64,000 nt of DNA, taken from NCBI RefSeq assembly GCF_014654895.1, contig NZ_BNBE01000003.1, positions 214,501 through 278,500 of the forward strand, in the 5' to 3' direction. Positions 1 through 13,911 of this stretch are shown here, piece after piece. A program made the translations under genes and the position numbers. This stretch comes from Streptomyces filamentosus. Its GTDB lineage: Bacteria > Actinomycetota > Actinomycetes > Streptomycetales > Streptomycetaceae. The notes under the pieces were generated by a model. It was not told the origin of the DNA. It searched no databases and saw only the letters and a list, made by a program, of their open reading frames with translations. Position 1 is the first letter of the stretch; every line of letters starts with the position of its first letter.

Positions 1-1
1 G

Positions 2-481
2 GTCGCCATGATGATCAACGGCCCGTGGGCCGTGGCCGACACCTACGCCGGCAAGGAGTTCACCGACAAGGCGAACCTCGGCATCGCCCCGGTCCCGGCC
101 GGCTCCGGCGGCCAGGGCGCCCCGCAGGGCGGCCACAACCTCGCGGTCTACGCGGGCTCCAAGAACCTCGACGCCTCCTACGCCTTCGTCGAGTACATGA
201 CGTCGGTCGAGAACCAGTCGAAGATCACGAAGGAACTCAGCCTGCTCCCGACCCGCCAGTCCGCGTACCTCGACAAGACGGTCGCGAACAACCCGATGAT
301 CGGCTTCTTCAAGCCGGTCGTGGACAAGGCCGTCGAGCGTCCCTGGATCCCGGAGGGCGGCAGCCTCTTCGACCCGATCAAGGTCCAGTACACCAAGGTC
401 CTCACGGGCCAGACCACCCCGGAGACGGGAGCCAAGGCGGTCGGCGACAGCTACCGCAAGCTCCTGAAGGACTGGAAGTAA
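2..481 (+). CDS. malE: maltose/maltodextrin ABC transporter substrate-binding lipoprotein, 3' part
   Basis: The open frame runs in from the left edge (159 residues visible), so the signal peptide and N-lobe are missing. The visible part matches the C-lobe of MalE-type solute-binding proteins: a segment beginning VAMMINGPWAV, a proline/glycine-rich PVPAGSGG stretch, then the helix with FVEYMTSVENQ and a LLPTRQSAY motif, ending in a basic tail. These proteins capture maltodextrins outside the membrane and deliver them to MalF/MalG. The gene lies 19 bp before malF, so it heads the transporter operon. Substrate is inferred mainly from the alpha-glucosidase and amylase genes downstream. Confidence 0.9.
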   Translation, partial: VAMMINGPWAVADTYAGKEFTDKANLGIAPVPAGSGGQGAPQGGHNLAVYAGSKNLDASYAFVEYMTSVENQSKITKELSLLPTRQSAYLDKTVANNPMIGFFKPVVDKAVERPWIPEGGSLFDPIKVQYTKVLTGQTTPETGAKAVGDSYRKLLKDWK

Positions 482-500
482 GAGGAAGGCTGACCGGCTG

Positions 501-1511
501 ATGGCTGTGGACACTCCCAGCCAGTCGGTGGTGAAGGCCGCGGGCGACCACGCCCGCGGCCGGAGCCGCGGGACTGGTCCGAAGCGGCGGGCGCCCAAGC
601 GCTCCCTCGCCACCCACTGGTACGCCTGGGCCATGGTGGCCCCGGTGGTGATCGTGATCGCCGTGATCATCGGTTACCCGTTGGGACGCGGCATCTACCT
701 GTCGCTGACCGACGCCAACGAGCGCAACGTCGCGCGGACCATCGGCGTCAACGAGATCCCGGCCACCTACGAGTTCGTCGGCCTGGACAACTACAAGGCC
801 GCCCTCACCGGCAGCCAGTTCCTCTCCACCCTCGGGTGGACGGTCCTGTGGACCGTCTCCTGCGTGACGATCACCTTCGCCCTCGGCCTGGTCTTCGCCA
901 ACATCCTCAACCGGAAGTTCGCCGGCCGCTCGGTCTACCGGATGATGCTCATCCTGCCCTGGGCGATCCCCGGCTTCGTCTCCGTCTTCGCCTGGCGCTT
1001 CCTCTACGACGAGCGCCGCGGCATGCTCAACCAGATCCTCACCGGCGCGGGCCTCGACGGCGTCCCGTGGCTGAACGACCCCACCTGGGCCAAGTTCGCG
1101 GTCATCGCCGTCAACGTCTGGCTCGGCGTGCCCTTCATGATGGTGGCCCTCCTCGGCGGCCTCCAGTCCATCCCCGGCGAGCTGTACGAGGCCGCCGAGA
1201 TGGACGGCGCCAACGCCTGGCAGCGCTTCCGGAACATCACCCTGCCGGGGCTCCGCTCGGTCTCCACCACCGTGCTGCTGCTCTCCACGATCTGGACCTT
1301 CAACATGTTCCCGGTGATCTTCCTCCTCACCGGCGGCGGACCCGGCGACGCGACGCAGATCCTCGTCACCCAGGCGTACCAGTTCTCCTTCCAGATCAGC
1401 CCGCGGGACTTCGCCCAGTCGTCCACCTGGGGCGTCCTCATCCTGGTGCTCCTGATGGCCTTCGCCGCGATCTACCGGCGCGTCCTCCGCAAGCAGGGAG
1501 AAGTCTGGTGA
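501..1511 (+). CDS. malF: maltose/maltodextrin ABC transporter permease MalF
   Basis: 336 residues. After a basic cytoplasmic N-terminus (about 1-38) come hydrophobic segments beginning AMVAPVVIVIAVIIGYPLG, in the usual MalF-type binding-protein-dependent permease pattern. The EAA loop that contacts the ATPase is clear: EAAEMDGANAWQRFRNITLP, at about residues 230-250. It would form the membrane channel with MalG. An AGAGGAAGG ribosome site lies at 481-489. The stop overlaps the malG start by 4 bp. No ATPase gene is present here; in Streptomyces these transporters usually use the shared MsiK ATPase encoded elsewhere (family knowledge). Confidence 0.95.
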   Translation: MAVDTPSQSVVKAAGDHARGRSRGTGPKRRAPKRSLATHWYAWAMVAPVVIVIAVIIGYPLGRGIYLSLTDANERNVARTIGVNEIPATYEFVGLDNYKAALTGSQFLSTLGWTVLWTVSCVTITFALGLVFANILNRKFAGRSVYRMMLILPWAIPGFVSVFAWRFLYDERRGMLNQILTGAGLDGVPWLNDPTWAKFAVIAVNVWLGVPFMMVALLGGLQSIPGELYEAAEMDGANAWQRFRNITLPGLRSVSTTVLLLSTIWTFNMFPVIFLLTGGGPGDATQILVTQAYQFSFQISPRDFAQSSTWGVLILVLLMAFAAIYRRVLRKQGEVW

Positions 1512-2377
1512 CCACCACGACCCCCACCCCCCAGGCCGTGAACGCCCCGATCCGGGGACGCCGCTCCCCGCTCGCCTCGGTGGCGCTGCACCTCACCCTG
1601 ATCGTCGCCTCCGTCATCGCCGTCTTCCCGGTGCTGTGGGTCCTGCTGACCTCGCTCAAGCCCGCGAAGTACGCGACCACCACGGACTTCTTCAAGGAGA
1701 CGACGGTCGAGAACTACACGAACCTGCTGAGGGACACCCCGTTCCTCACCTGGTTCGGGAACTCGCTCCTCGTCGCCGGACTCACCACCGTCGTCGGCGT
1801 GTTCATCTCGGCCACCACCGGCTACGCGGTCAGCCGCTTCCGCTTCCCGGGCAAGCGCGGCCTGATGTGGACCCTGCTCATCACGCAGATGTTCCCGGTC
1901 GCCGTCCTCATCGTGCCGATCTACAACATCATGGCGTCGCTGGGACTGCTCAACCGGTCGGCCGGCCTGGTCATCACCTACCTGACCATCGCCGTCCCGT
2001 TCTGCGCCTGGATGATGAAGGGCTTCTTCGACGGCATCCCGCGCGAGATCGACGAGTCGGGGTACGTCGACGGGCTCACCCCCTTCGGCACCTTCTGGCG
2101 GCTCATCCTGCCGCTCGCCAAGCCGGGCATCGCGGTGACCGCGTTCTACTCCTTCATCACCGCCTGGGGCGAGGTGGCCTACGCCTCCGCCTTCATGGTC
2201 GGCGACGAGAACATGACGCTCGCCGGCGGTCTCCAGAAGTTCGTCAACCAGTACGGGGCCCAGTGGGGTCCGATGACGGCGGCCTCCGTCCTCATCGCCA
2301 TCCCCGCCGCCCTGGTGTTCCTCTTCGCCCAGCGCCACCTCGTCACCGGCATGTCCGCCGGTGCGGTGAAGGGCTGA
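1508..2377 (+). CDS. malG: maltose/maltodextrin ABC transporter permease MalG
   Basis: 289 residues from a GTG that overlaps the malF stop (GTGA), showing translational coupling. Six hydrophobic segments are expected; the first is VALHLTLIVASVIAVFPVLW. The EAA-type loop reads EIDESGYVDGLTPFGTFWRL at about residues 180-200. The C-terminus is short and basic, as in MalG. It partners MalF in maltodextrin uptake. The alpha-glucosidase gene follows after 50 bp with no terminator, so the imported sugar and its hydrolase are likely on one message. Confidence 0.95.
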   Translation: MTTTTPTPQAVNAPIRGRRSPLASVALHLTLIVASVIAVFPVLWVLLTSLKPAKYATTTDFFKETTVENYTNLLRDTPFLTWFGNSLLVAGLTTVVGVFISATTGYAVSRFRFPGKRGLMWTLLITQMFPVAVLIVPIYNIMASLGLLNRSAGLVITYLTIAVPFCAWMMKGFFDGIPREIDESGYVDGLTPFGTFWRLILPLAKPGIAVTAFYSFITAWGEVAYASAFMVGDENMTLAGGLQKFVNQYGAQWGPMTAASVLIAIPAALVFLFAQRHLVTGMSAGAVKG

Positions 2378-2427
2378 CGGCCCTGAGCGCCGAACCCGTA
2401 CGCCCCTCCTTACCTCCCAGGGAAGAC

Positions 2428-4095
2428 ATGACCCAGCACCTCGCCACCGCCGCCGACGCCCCCACCACCGGCACCGACACCGGCTGGTGGAGAGAAGCGG
2501 TGATCTACCAGGTCTACCCGCGCAGCTTCGCCGACGGCAACGGCGACGGCATGGGCGACCTGGTGGGCATCCGCAGCCGGCTGCCGTACCTCAAGGAGCT
2601 CGGCGTCGACGCCGTGTGGCTCTCCCCCTTCTACGCCTCCCCGCAGGCCGACGCCGGGTACGACGTCGCCGACTACCGGGCCATCGACCCGATGTTCGGC
2701 TCGCTGCTCGACGCCGACGCCCTGATCCGCGAGGCCCACGACCTGGGCCTGCGGATCATCGTGGACCTGGTCCCCAACCATTCCTCGGACCAGCACGAGT
2801 GGTTCCAGCGCGCCCTGCGCGAGGGCCCCGGCTCCCCGCTGCGCGAGCGCTACCACTTCCGCCCCGGCAAGGGCGAGACCGGCGAACTCCCGCCGAACGA
2901 CTGGGAGTCCATCTTCGGCGGCCCGGCCTGGACCCGCACCGAGAACCCGGACGGCGCCCCCGGCGAGTGGTACCTCCACCTCTTCGCCCCCGAGCAGCCG
3001 GACTTCAACTGGGAGCACCCGGCCGTCCGCGACGAGTTCCGCTCGATCCTGCGCTTCTGGCTCGACATGGGCGTCGACGGCTTCCGCGTCGACGTCGCCC
3101 ACGGCCTCGTCAAGGCGGCCGGCCTGCCCGACATCGGCGCCCACGACCAGCTCAAGCTGCTCGGCAACGACGTCATGCCCTTCTTCGACCAGGACGGCGT
3201 CCACGAGATCTACCGCTCCTGGCGGCAGATCCTCGCCGAGTACGACGGGCAGCGCGTCCTCGTCGCCGAGGCGTGGACCCCGACCGTCGAGCGCACCGCC
3301 AACTACGTGCGCCCCGACGAGATGCACCAGGCGTTCAACTTCCAGTACCTGGGCACCCACTGGGACGCGACCGAGCTGCGCACCGTCATCGACGCCTCGC
3401 TGGAGGCGATGCGCCCGGTCGGCGCCCCCACCACCTGGGTGCTGTCCAACCACGACGTCACCCGGCACGCCACCCGCTTCGCCAACCCGGCGGGCCTCGG
3501 CACCCAGCTGCGCACCGCCGGCGACCGCGAGCTCGGTCTGCGCCGGGCCCGCGCGGCGACCCTGCTGATGCTGGCGCTGCCCGGTTCGGCGTACGTGTAC
3601 CAGGGCGAGGAGCTGGGCCTCCCGGACGTCACGGACCTGCCCGACGAGGTCCGCCAGGACCCGTCGTTCTGGCGGGCCAGCGGCCAGGACGGCTACCGCG
3701 ACGGCTGCCGGGTGCCGATCCCGTGGACCGCCGCCGGCTCCTCGTACGGCTTCGGCGACGGCGGCTCCTGGCTGCCGCAGCCCGCGGCCTGGGGCGAGCT
3801 GAGCGTCGAGGCGCAGACCGGCGACCCCGGCTCCACCCTGGAGCTGTACCGCAGCGCGCTCGCCGTACGGCGCGAGCGCCCCGAGCTCGGTGCGGGCGAG
3901 GGCGTCGAGTGGCTGGAGGCACCCGAGGGTGTGCTCTCCTTCCGCCGCGACGGCTTCGTCTGCACCGCCAACACCACCGGCCGGGCCATCACCGTCCCGC
4001 TGCCCGGCCGGTATCTCCTCTCCAACGAGGAGGTCCGCGTGGTGGACGACGAGGCGGAGATCCCCGCCGACACCACCGTCTGGTGGGCGGTGTGA
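2428..4095 (+). CDS. aglA: intracellular alpha-glucosidase (GH13)
   Basis: 555 residues with no signal peptide, so cytoplasmic. A TIM-barrel GH13 enzyme of the oligo-1,6-glucosidase/alpha-glucosidase type: N-terminal WWREAVIYQVYPRSF, region I DLVPNHSSDQHEW, region II GFRVDVAHG with nucleophile D222, region III VAEAW with acid/base E281, region IV LSNHDVTRH with D343. It should release glucose from imported maltose and maltodextrins. The ATG is preceded by GGGAAG. It follows malG on the same strand and its stop overlaps the LacI-regulator start by 4 bp. Trehalose synthase is a related fold but is normally longer with different flanking motifs. Confidence 0.93.
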   Translation: MTQHLATAADAPTTGTDTGWWREAVIYQVYPRSFADGNGDGMGDLVGIRSRLPYLKELGVDAVWLSPFYASPQADAGYDVADYRAIDPMFGSLLDADALIREAHDLGLRIIVDLVPNHSSDQHEWFQRALREGPGSPLRERYHFRPGKGETGELPPNDWESIFGGPAWTRTENPDGAPGEWYLHLFAPEQPDFNWEHPAVRDEFRSILRFWLDMGVDGFRVDVAHGLVKAAGLPDIGAHDQLKLLGNDVMPFFDQDGVHEIYRSWRQILAEYDGQRVLVAEAWTPTVERTANYVRPDEMHQAFNFQYLGTHWDATELRTVIDASLEAMRPVGAPTTWVLSNHDVTRHATRFANPAGLGTQLRTAGDRELGLRRARAATLLMLALPGSAYVYQGEELGLPDVTDLPDEVRQDPSFWRASGQDGYRDGCRVPIPWTAAGSSYGFGDGGSWLPQPAAWGELSVEAQTGDPGSTLELYRSALAVRRERPELGAGEGVEWLEAPEGVLSFRRDGFVCTANTTGRAITVPLPGRYLLSNEEVRVVDDEAEIPADTTVWWAV

Positions 4096-5150
4096 CGATC
4101 CCCCTGCCGCGGGGCGCCGGGAACGGTGCCCCGCGGCTCGCGGACATCGCGGCCCAGTCCGGGGTCAGCGAGGCCACCGTCAGCCGGGTCCTCAACGGCA
4201 AGGCGGGGGTGGCCGGCGCGACCCGGCACAAGGTGCTCGCGGCGCTCGACGTGCTCGGCTACGAGCGTCCCGTCCGGCTCAAACGCCGCAGCGCGGGCCT
4301 CGTCGGGCTCGTGGTGCCCGAGCTGACCAACCCGATCTTCCCGGCCTTCGCGCAGGTCGTGGAGCAGGTGCTCGCCGGGCACGGCTACACGCCGGTGCTC
4401 TGCACCCAGATGCCCGGCGGCGCCACCGAGGACGAGCTGGTCGACCAGCTCGTCGAGCGCGGGGTGGCCGGCATCGCCTTCCTCTCCGGGCTGCACGCGG
4501 ACGCCACCGCCGACCCGGGGCGCTACTCCCGGCTGACCGAGCGGGGCGTGCCGTACGTCCTCATCAACGGCTACCACGAGCGGATCGACGCCACCTTCGT
4601 CTCGCCGGACGACCGGGCCGCGGCCCGGATGGCGGTGCGGCACCTCGCCGAGCTGGGGCACGAGCGGATCGGCCTGGCCATCGGCCCGACCCGCTACGTG
4701 CCCTCGCGCCGCAAGGCGGAGGGCTTCGCCGCCGAGCTGTACGAGTGCCTGGGCGTGGAGCGGGCGGAGGCCGAACGCTTCGTGCGGCCCACCCTGTTCG
4801 GCGTCGAGGGCGGACACGCCGCCGCCGAGATCCTGCTCGACGAGGGGTGCACCGGCATCGTCTGCGGTTCCGACCTGATGGCGCTCGGCGTCGTCCGGGC
4901 GGCCCGCGCCCGGGGCCTCGACGTGCCCCGGGACGTCTCCGTCGTGGGCTTCGACGACTCCCCGCTGATCGCCTTCACCGATCCGCCGCTGACCACCGTG
5001 CGCCAGCCCGTGCAGGCCATGGCGACGGCGGCGGTCGGCGCGCTCCTGGAGGAGATCGAGGGCAATCCGGTGCAGCGCACCGAGTTCGTCTTCCAGCCGG
5101 AGCTGGTCGTGCGCGGGTCCACCGCGCAGCCGCCGCAGCCCGCGCGGTGA
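4092..5150 (+). CDS. LacI-family transcriptional regulator of maltodextrin/amylase genes
   Basis: 352 residues from GTG at 4092, overlapping the aglA stop. The LacI headpiece is textbook: LADIAAQSGVSEATVSRVLNG at about residues 15-35, followed by the hinge region and a periplasmic-binding-protein-like sensor domain (GLVVPELTNPIFPAFAQ onward; C-terminal FDDSPLIAFTDPPLTTV). It resembles the Streptomyces MalR/Reg1 group that represses maltose and amylase genes until maltodextrin is present. Here the gene is co-directional and coupled to aglA. In S. coelicolor the related malR is, as I recall, divergent from malE. The inverted repeat in front of the amylase gene downstream is its obvious candidate target. 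The window does not show what lies upstream of malE. Confidence 0.88.
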   Translation: MTIPLPRGAGNGAPRLADIAAQSGVSEATVSRVLNGKAGVAGATRHKVLAALDVLGYERPVRLKRRSAGLVGLVVPELTNPIFPAFAQVVEQVLAGHGYTPVLCTQMPGGATEDELVDQLVERGVAGIAFLSGLHADATADPGRYSRLTERGVPYVLINGYHERIDATFVSPDDRAAARMAVRHLAELGHERIGLAIGPTRYVPSRRKAEGFAAELYECLGVERAEAERFVRPTLFGVEGGHAAAEILLDEGCTGIVCGSDLMALGVVRAARARGLDVPRDVSVVGFDDSPLIAFTDPPLTTVRQPVQAMATAAVGALLEEIEGNPVQRTEFVFQPELVVRGSTAQPPQPAR

Positions 5151-5189
5151 CTCCTCGCGCGATCCCTCACGAGGGGCGTGCCGGAAGTA

Positions 5190-5218
5190 TTGACCGCACG
5201 CCTGTACGCCCCTACGGT
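5190..5218 (+). promoter_or_regulatory. predicted promoter of the alpha-amylase gene
   Basis: TTGACC (5190-5195), a 17-bp spacer and TACGGT (5213-5218) match the vegetative sigma HrdB pattern of Streptomyces. Transcription would start near 5225, about 78 nt before the ATG. The inverted repeat at 5233-5253 then sits just downstream of the start site, where a LacI repressor would block transcription. Confidence 0.65.
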
Positions 5219-5232
5219 CGCGGCTGAAAACA

Positions 5233-5253
5233 GTTGCTGAGATTTTCGGCAAC
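5233..5253. promoter_or_regulatory. inverted repeat, candidate MalR/LacI operator
   Basis: GTTGC-N11-GCAAC, followed at once by CTTCTTGCGAAC, in an AT-richer pocket. Streptomyces amylase promoters are known to carry repeats of this TTGC/GCAA type that mediate glucose repression and maltose induction. Position just after the predicted promoter supports a repressor site. Binding by the neighbouring LacI protein is inference. Confidence 0.55.
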
Positions 5254-5302
5254 TTCTTGCGAACAGCTCTCGACACGACAGGGACGTCGTCCAGGAGGAA
5301 GC

Positions 5303-7006
5303 ATGGCAAGAAAGACCGTGGCCGCTGCACTCGCCCTCGTGGCGGGAGCCGCTGCGGCCGTCACGGTGAACGCCCCGGCCCAGGCCACCCCGCCGGGGAC
5401 CAAGGACGTCACCGCGGTGATGTTCGAGTGGAACTTCGCCTCGGTGGCCAGGGAGTGCGCCGACCGCCTCGGCCCCGCCGGCTACGGCTACGTGCAGGTC
5501 TCCCCGCCCCAGGAGCACCTCCAGGGCGGCCAGTGGTGGACCTCGTACCAGCCCGTCAGCTACAAGATCGCCGGCCGGCTCGGGGACCGCGCCGCCTTCC
5601 AGAACATGGTGAACGCCTGCCACGCGGCCGGCGTGAAGGTCATCGCGGACTCGGTCATCAACCACATGGCCAACGGCTCCGGCACGGGAACGGGCGGGAC
5701 CCCGTTCTCCAAGTACGACTACCCGGGCCTCTACTCCGGCTCCGACATGGACGACTGCCGGTCCTCGATCTCCAACTACCAGGACCGCGCCAACGTCCAG
5801 AACTGCGAACTGGTCCAGCTCCCCGACCTCGACACCGGCGAGGACTACGTCCGCGGCAGGATCGCGGGCTACCTCAACGACCTCCTCTCGCTGGGCGTCG
5901 ACGGCTTCCGCATCGACGCCGCCAAGCACATGCCGGCCGCCGACCTGGCGAACATCAAGTCCCGGCTGACGAACCCGAACGCCTTCTGGAAGCTGGAGGC
6001 CATCCACGGCGCCGGAGAGGCCGTCTCCCCGAGCGAGTACCTCGGCAGCGGCGACGTCCAGGAGTTCCGCTACGCCCGCGACCTCAAGCGGGTCCTCCAG
6101 AACGAGAAGCTCGCCTACCTGAAGAACTTCGGCGAGGCGTGGGGCTACATGCCCTCCGGCCAGTCCGGCGTCTTCGTCGACAACCACGACACCGAGCGCG
6201 GCGGCGACACCCTGTCCTACAAGGACGGCGCGAACTACACCCTCGCCTCCGTCTTCATGCTCGCCTGGCCCTACGGCTCCCCGGACGTCCACTCCGGCTA
6301 CGAGTGGACCGACAAGGACGCGGGACCGCCCAACGGCGGCCAGGTGAACGCCTGTTACAGCGACGGCTGGAAGTGCCAGCACGCCTGGCGCGAGATCTCC
6401 TCCATGGTCGCCTTCCGCAACACCGCCCGCGGCGAGGCCGTCTCGAACTGGTGGGACAACGGCGGCAACGCCATCGCGTTCGGCCGCGGCTCCAAGGCGT
6501 ACGTGGCGATCAACCACGAGTCCTCCGCGCTGACCCGCACCTTCCAGACCTCCCTGCCGGCCGGCACCTACTGCGACGTCCAGTCGAACAGCCCGGTCAC
6601 CGTCGCCGCGAACGGCCAGTTCACGGCCACCCTCGCCGCGAACACCGCCCTCGCCCTCCACACGGGCGCCACGAACTGCGGCGGCACCACCGCCCCCACC
6701 ACGCCCCCCGCCACCGCGGGCGCCTCCTTCAACGTCACCGCCACCACGGTGACGGGCCAGAACATCTACGTCGTCGGCAACCGCGCCGAACTGGGCAACT
6801 GGGCCCCCGCCGCCGCCCTCAAGCTCGACCCCGCCGCCTACCCCGTGTGGAAGCTGGCCGTGAACCTGCCCGCCGGCACGGCCTTCGAGTACAAGTACGT
6901 CCGCAAGGACGCGGCCGGGAACGTCACCTGGGAGTCCGGCGCCAACCGCACCGCGACCGTCCCGGCCTCCGGCCAGGTCACCCTGAACGACACCTTCCGC
7001 AGCTGA
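5303..7006 (+). CDS. amy: secreted alpha-amylase with C-terminal starch-binding domain (GH13-CBM20)
   Basis: 567 residues. A signal peptide ends at about AQA-28, so the enzyme is exported. The GH13 barrel has all four conserved regions: DSVINH (D116), GFRIDAAKH (nucleophile D205), [10 protein letters not shown] (acid/base E232) and VDNHD (D296). A Thr/Pro linker near residue 465 joins a CBM20 starch-binding module ([14 protein letters not shown] ... FEYKYVRKD). This is the endo-acting 1,4-alpha-glucanase layout of Streptomyces amylases. The ATG is preceded by AGGAGGAAGC. It has its own promoter and operator and is followed by a terminator hairpin. Confidence 0.96.
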   Translation: MARKTVAAALALVAGAAAAVTVNAPAQATPPGTKDVTAVMFEWNFASVARECADRLGPAGYGYVQVSPPQEHLQGGQWWTSYQPVSYKIAGRLGDRAAFQNMVNACHAAGVKVIADSVINHMANGSGTGTGGTPFSKYDYPGLYSGSDMDDCRSSISNYQDRANVQNCELVQLPDLDTGEDYVRGRIAGYLNDLLSLGVDGFRIDAAKHMPAADLANIKSRLTNPNAFWKLEAIHGAGEAVSPSEYLGSGDVQEFRYARDLKRVLQNEKLAYLKNFGEAWGYMPSGQSGVFVDNHDTERGGDTLSYKDGANYTLASVFMLAWPYGSPDVHSGYEWTDKDAGPPNGGQVNACYSDGWKCQHAWREISSMVAFRNTARGEAVSNWWDNGGNAIAFGRGSKAYVAINHESSALTRTFQTSLPAGTYCDVQSNSPVTVAANGQFTATLAANTALALHTGATNCGGTTAPTTPPATAGASFNVTATTVTGQNIYVVGNRAELGNWAPAAALKLDPAAYPVWKLAVNLPAGTAFEYKYVRKDAAGNVTWESGANRTATVPASGQVTLNDTFRS

Positions 7007-7022
7007 ACCCCCTCCCTCCGCA

Positions 7023-7046
7023 GGGCCGCCCCGACCGGGGCGGCCC
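7023..7046 (+). terminator. hairpin terminator after the amylase gene
   Basis: A perfect 10-bp stem (GGGCCGCCCC / GGGGCGGCCC) with a GACC loop, 17 nt after the amylase stop and before the pullulanase ribosome site. It has no U-tract, as is usual in Streptomyces. It may only attenuate read-through into the next gene. Confidence 0.7.
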
Positions 7047-7074
7047 CCTCTTCCCGTACCTCCAGGGAGCCCCC

Positions 7075-12369
<5,295 letters not shown>

Positions 12370-12384
12370 CGTTCCTGACCGGAC

Positions 12385-12423
12385 CACGGGCCCCGGCCGC
12401 CACTTGTGCGGCCGGGGCCCGTG
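12385..12423. terminator. strong hairpin terminator of the starch locus
   Basis: A perfect 16-bp stem (12385-12400 with 12408-12423) and a 7-nt loop, starting 15 nt after the pullulanase stop. It closes the starch-utilisation locus. Confidence 0.85.
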
Positions 12424-12468
12424 CCGTGAAGCTGTGGCCCGACATCCGTACCAGCAGGAGACGCCGTC

Positions 12469-12801
12469 ATGCCGCAGATCACCGTCGACTACTCCGCGCC
12501 CCTGGACCGGCGCGGCTTCGCGCTCGCCCTCCACCCGCTCGTGGCGGAGGCCACCGGCGCCCCGCTCTCCGCCTGCGCGACCCGCTTCCGGGAGGTCGAG
12601 GAGACCGTCGTCGGCGACGGCGCCACCGAGCGGGCCGTGGTGCACGTCGACATCGTCGTGCGCTTCGGGCGGACCGACGACGACAAGCGCCGCCTCTCGA
12701 AGGCCGTGCTCGCCCTGCTGCCCCGCCACCTCAAGACGGCCGAACGGGCGCGCCTCTCGGTCGAGGTCCGCGACTTCGAGAACTCCTACCTGGAGGGCTG
12801 A
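12469..12801 (+). CDS. 5-carboxymethyl-2-hydroxymuconate isomerase-like (tautomerase superfamily) protein
   Basis: 110 residues. The N-terminus is MPQITVDYS, so removal of Met leaves Pro-1, the catalytic base of the tautomerase superfamily. Length, the AxxLHPLVAEATG segment and the later FGRTDDDKRRLSKAVL helix fit the CHMI family. CHMI isomerises a homoprotocatechuate-pathway intermediate, but no other genes of that pathway are here, so the real substrate is unknown. Start supported by AGGAGA 7 nt upstream. The 3' end overlaps the convergent TetR gene by 16 bp. Confidence 0.75.
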   Translation: MPQITVDYSAPLDRRGFALALHPLVAEATGAPLSACATRFREVEETVVGDGATERAVVHVDIVVRFGRTDDDKRRLSKAVLALLPRHLKTAERARLSVEVRDFENSYLEG

Positions 12802-13499
12802 GCCGGTATGCCGGGGGCGAGCGAGAGCAACCGGCCCACCAGCTCCGCGAACGGCCCGTCCGCCGGCTCCGCCGCCAGGATCGCCGCCAGCACCCCCGCC
12901 GTCTGCTCGTCGTCGACCGCGCTCACCGCCGTCAGGGCGGCGAAGTCGTGCACCAGCTTCCGCTCCAGCTCCGCGCGCGGCACCCGCCGCCCGTCCAGCC
13001 ACAGCAGCGCCGTCGACTCCGCGAGCGACACCCAGGACCGCACGACCAGTTCGAGCCGCGGCGAGGGCTCCGCCACCCCGAGGTGGGCGACGATCTGCTC
13101 GTACGCGGCCTGCCGCACCTCGTCGATCATCGCGTTGGTCGTCGACGAACCCACCGCGGGGCCGCCCCGCATCAGCGCCGCGAACCCCGGGCCGTGGTCG
13201 TCGACGAAGTCGAAGAAGCGGCCCATCACCCGCAGCAGCCGCGCCCCCAGCGGACCCTGCGGCGGCTCCAGGAAACGGGCCGCCAGCTCGTCGGCCGCCC
13301 GCCGCAGCGCCGCCTCGTACAGACTCTGCTTGCCGGGGAAGTAGTGGTAGACCAGCGGCCGGGAGATGCCCGCGGCGGCGGCGATCTCGTCGATGGAGAC
13401 CTCGTCGGGGGAGCGGCTGCCGAAGAGTTCGAGGGCCACCCCGATCAGCTGCTGCTTGCGCTCCTCGACGCCCATCCTGCGCCGTACACCGGTCGTCAT
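12786..13499 (-). CDS. TetR-family transcriptional regulator
   Basis: 237 residues. The N-terminal HTH is typical: RKQQLIGVALELFGSR, then VSIDEIAAAAGISRPLVYHYFPGKQSLYEAA at about residues 33-65. The remainder is the ligand-binding helical domain and gives no hint of ligand. It is divergent from a small membrane-protein gene, with only 37 bp between the two starts, and that gap contains a perfect 6-3-6 palindrome likely to be its own operator. It converges on, and slightly overlaps, the isomerase-like gene. Confidence 0.9.
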   Translation of the reverse strand: MTTGVRRRMGVEERKQQLIGVALELFGSRSPDEVSIDEIAAAAGISRPLVYHYFPGKQSLYEAALRRAADELAARFLEPPQGPLGARLLRVMGRFFDFVDDHGPGFAALMRGGPAVGSSTTNAMIDEVRQAAYEQIVAHLGVAEPSPRLELVVRSWVSLAESTALLWLDGRRVPRAELERKLVHDFAALTAVSAVDDEQTAGVLAAILAAEPADGPFAELVGRLLSLAPGIPAQPSR

Positions 13500-13509
13500 A
13501 CGAACAGCC

Positions 13510-13524
13510 TAACGGGGTCCGTTA
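13510..13524. promoter_or_regulatory. palindrome TAACGG-GGT-CCGTTA, candidate TetR operator
   Basis: A perfect inverted repeat in the 37-bp gap between the divergent TetR and membrane-protein genes. It overlaps the only available promoter space for both, which fits autoregulation plus control of the neighbour. Confidence 0.55.
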
Positions 13525-13536
13525 CGCTCCTCGTCC

Positions 13537-13902
13537 ATGAGCGCTTCCGACCGTGACACCCCGGCCCCAGAGGCCCCCGAGACGGACGAGCCCGACGAGG
13601 TGCTGGAGGAGGAAGAGCAGGACGAGGAGGAAGCGGCGCCCGGCGAGGGCATGACCCCCAAGCAGGCGAGACGGCTGCGCGTGGCGGCCGCCTCGGTCCT
13701 GCTCGTGGTGATGGGCGTGATCCTGGTGGTCCGCCTCGCGAGCCGCACCTCCGTGCTGGTCGTCGGCGTCTACGGCCTCGCGATGATCCTCTGCGGCGTC
13801 GTCATCGAGCTGTCCCGCAACGGCCGCACCCGGCTGGGCACCTGGCTGCTGGCGGGCGGCCTCGCGGCCGCCCTCGCCCTCGACTGGCTGGTCCTGCCCT
13901 GA
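13537..13902 (+). CDS. small acidic-tailed membrane protein of unknown function
   Basis: 121 residues. The first 45 or so residues are disordered and very acidic (DEPDEVLEEEEQDEEEAA). They are followed by a short basic region and three hydrophobic segments (VAAASVLLVVMGVILVVRL, SVLVVGVYGLAMILCGVVI, TWLLAGGLAAALALDWLVL). No enzyme motif is visible. It is divergent from the TetR regulator and probably under its control. Confidence 0.7.
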   Translation: MSASDRDTPAPEAPETDEPDEVLEEEEQDEEEAAPGEGMTPKQARRLRVAAASVLLVVMGVILVVRLASRTSVLVVGVYGLAMILCGVVIELSRNGRTRLGTWLLAGGLAAALALDWLVLP

Positions 13903-13911
13903 CCCCGGCGG

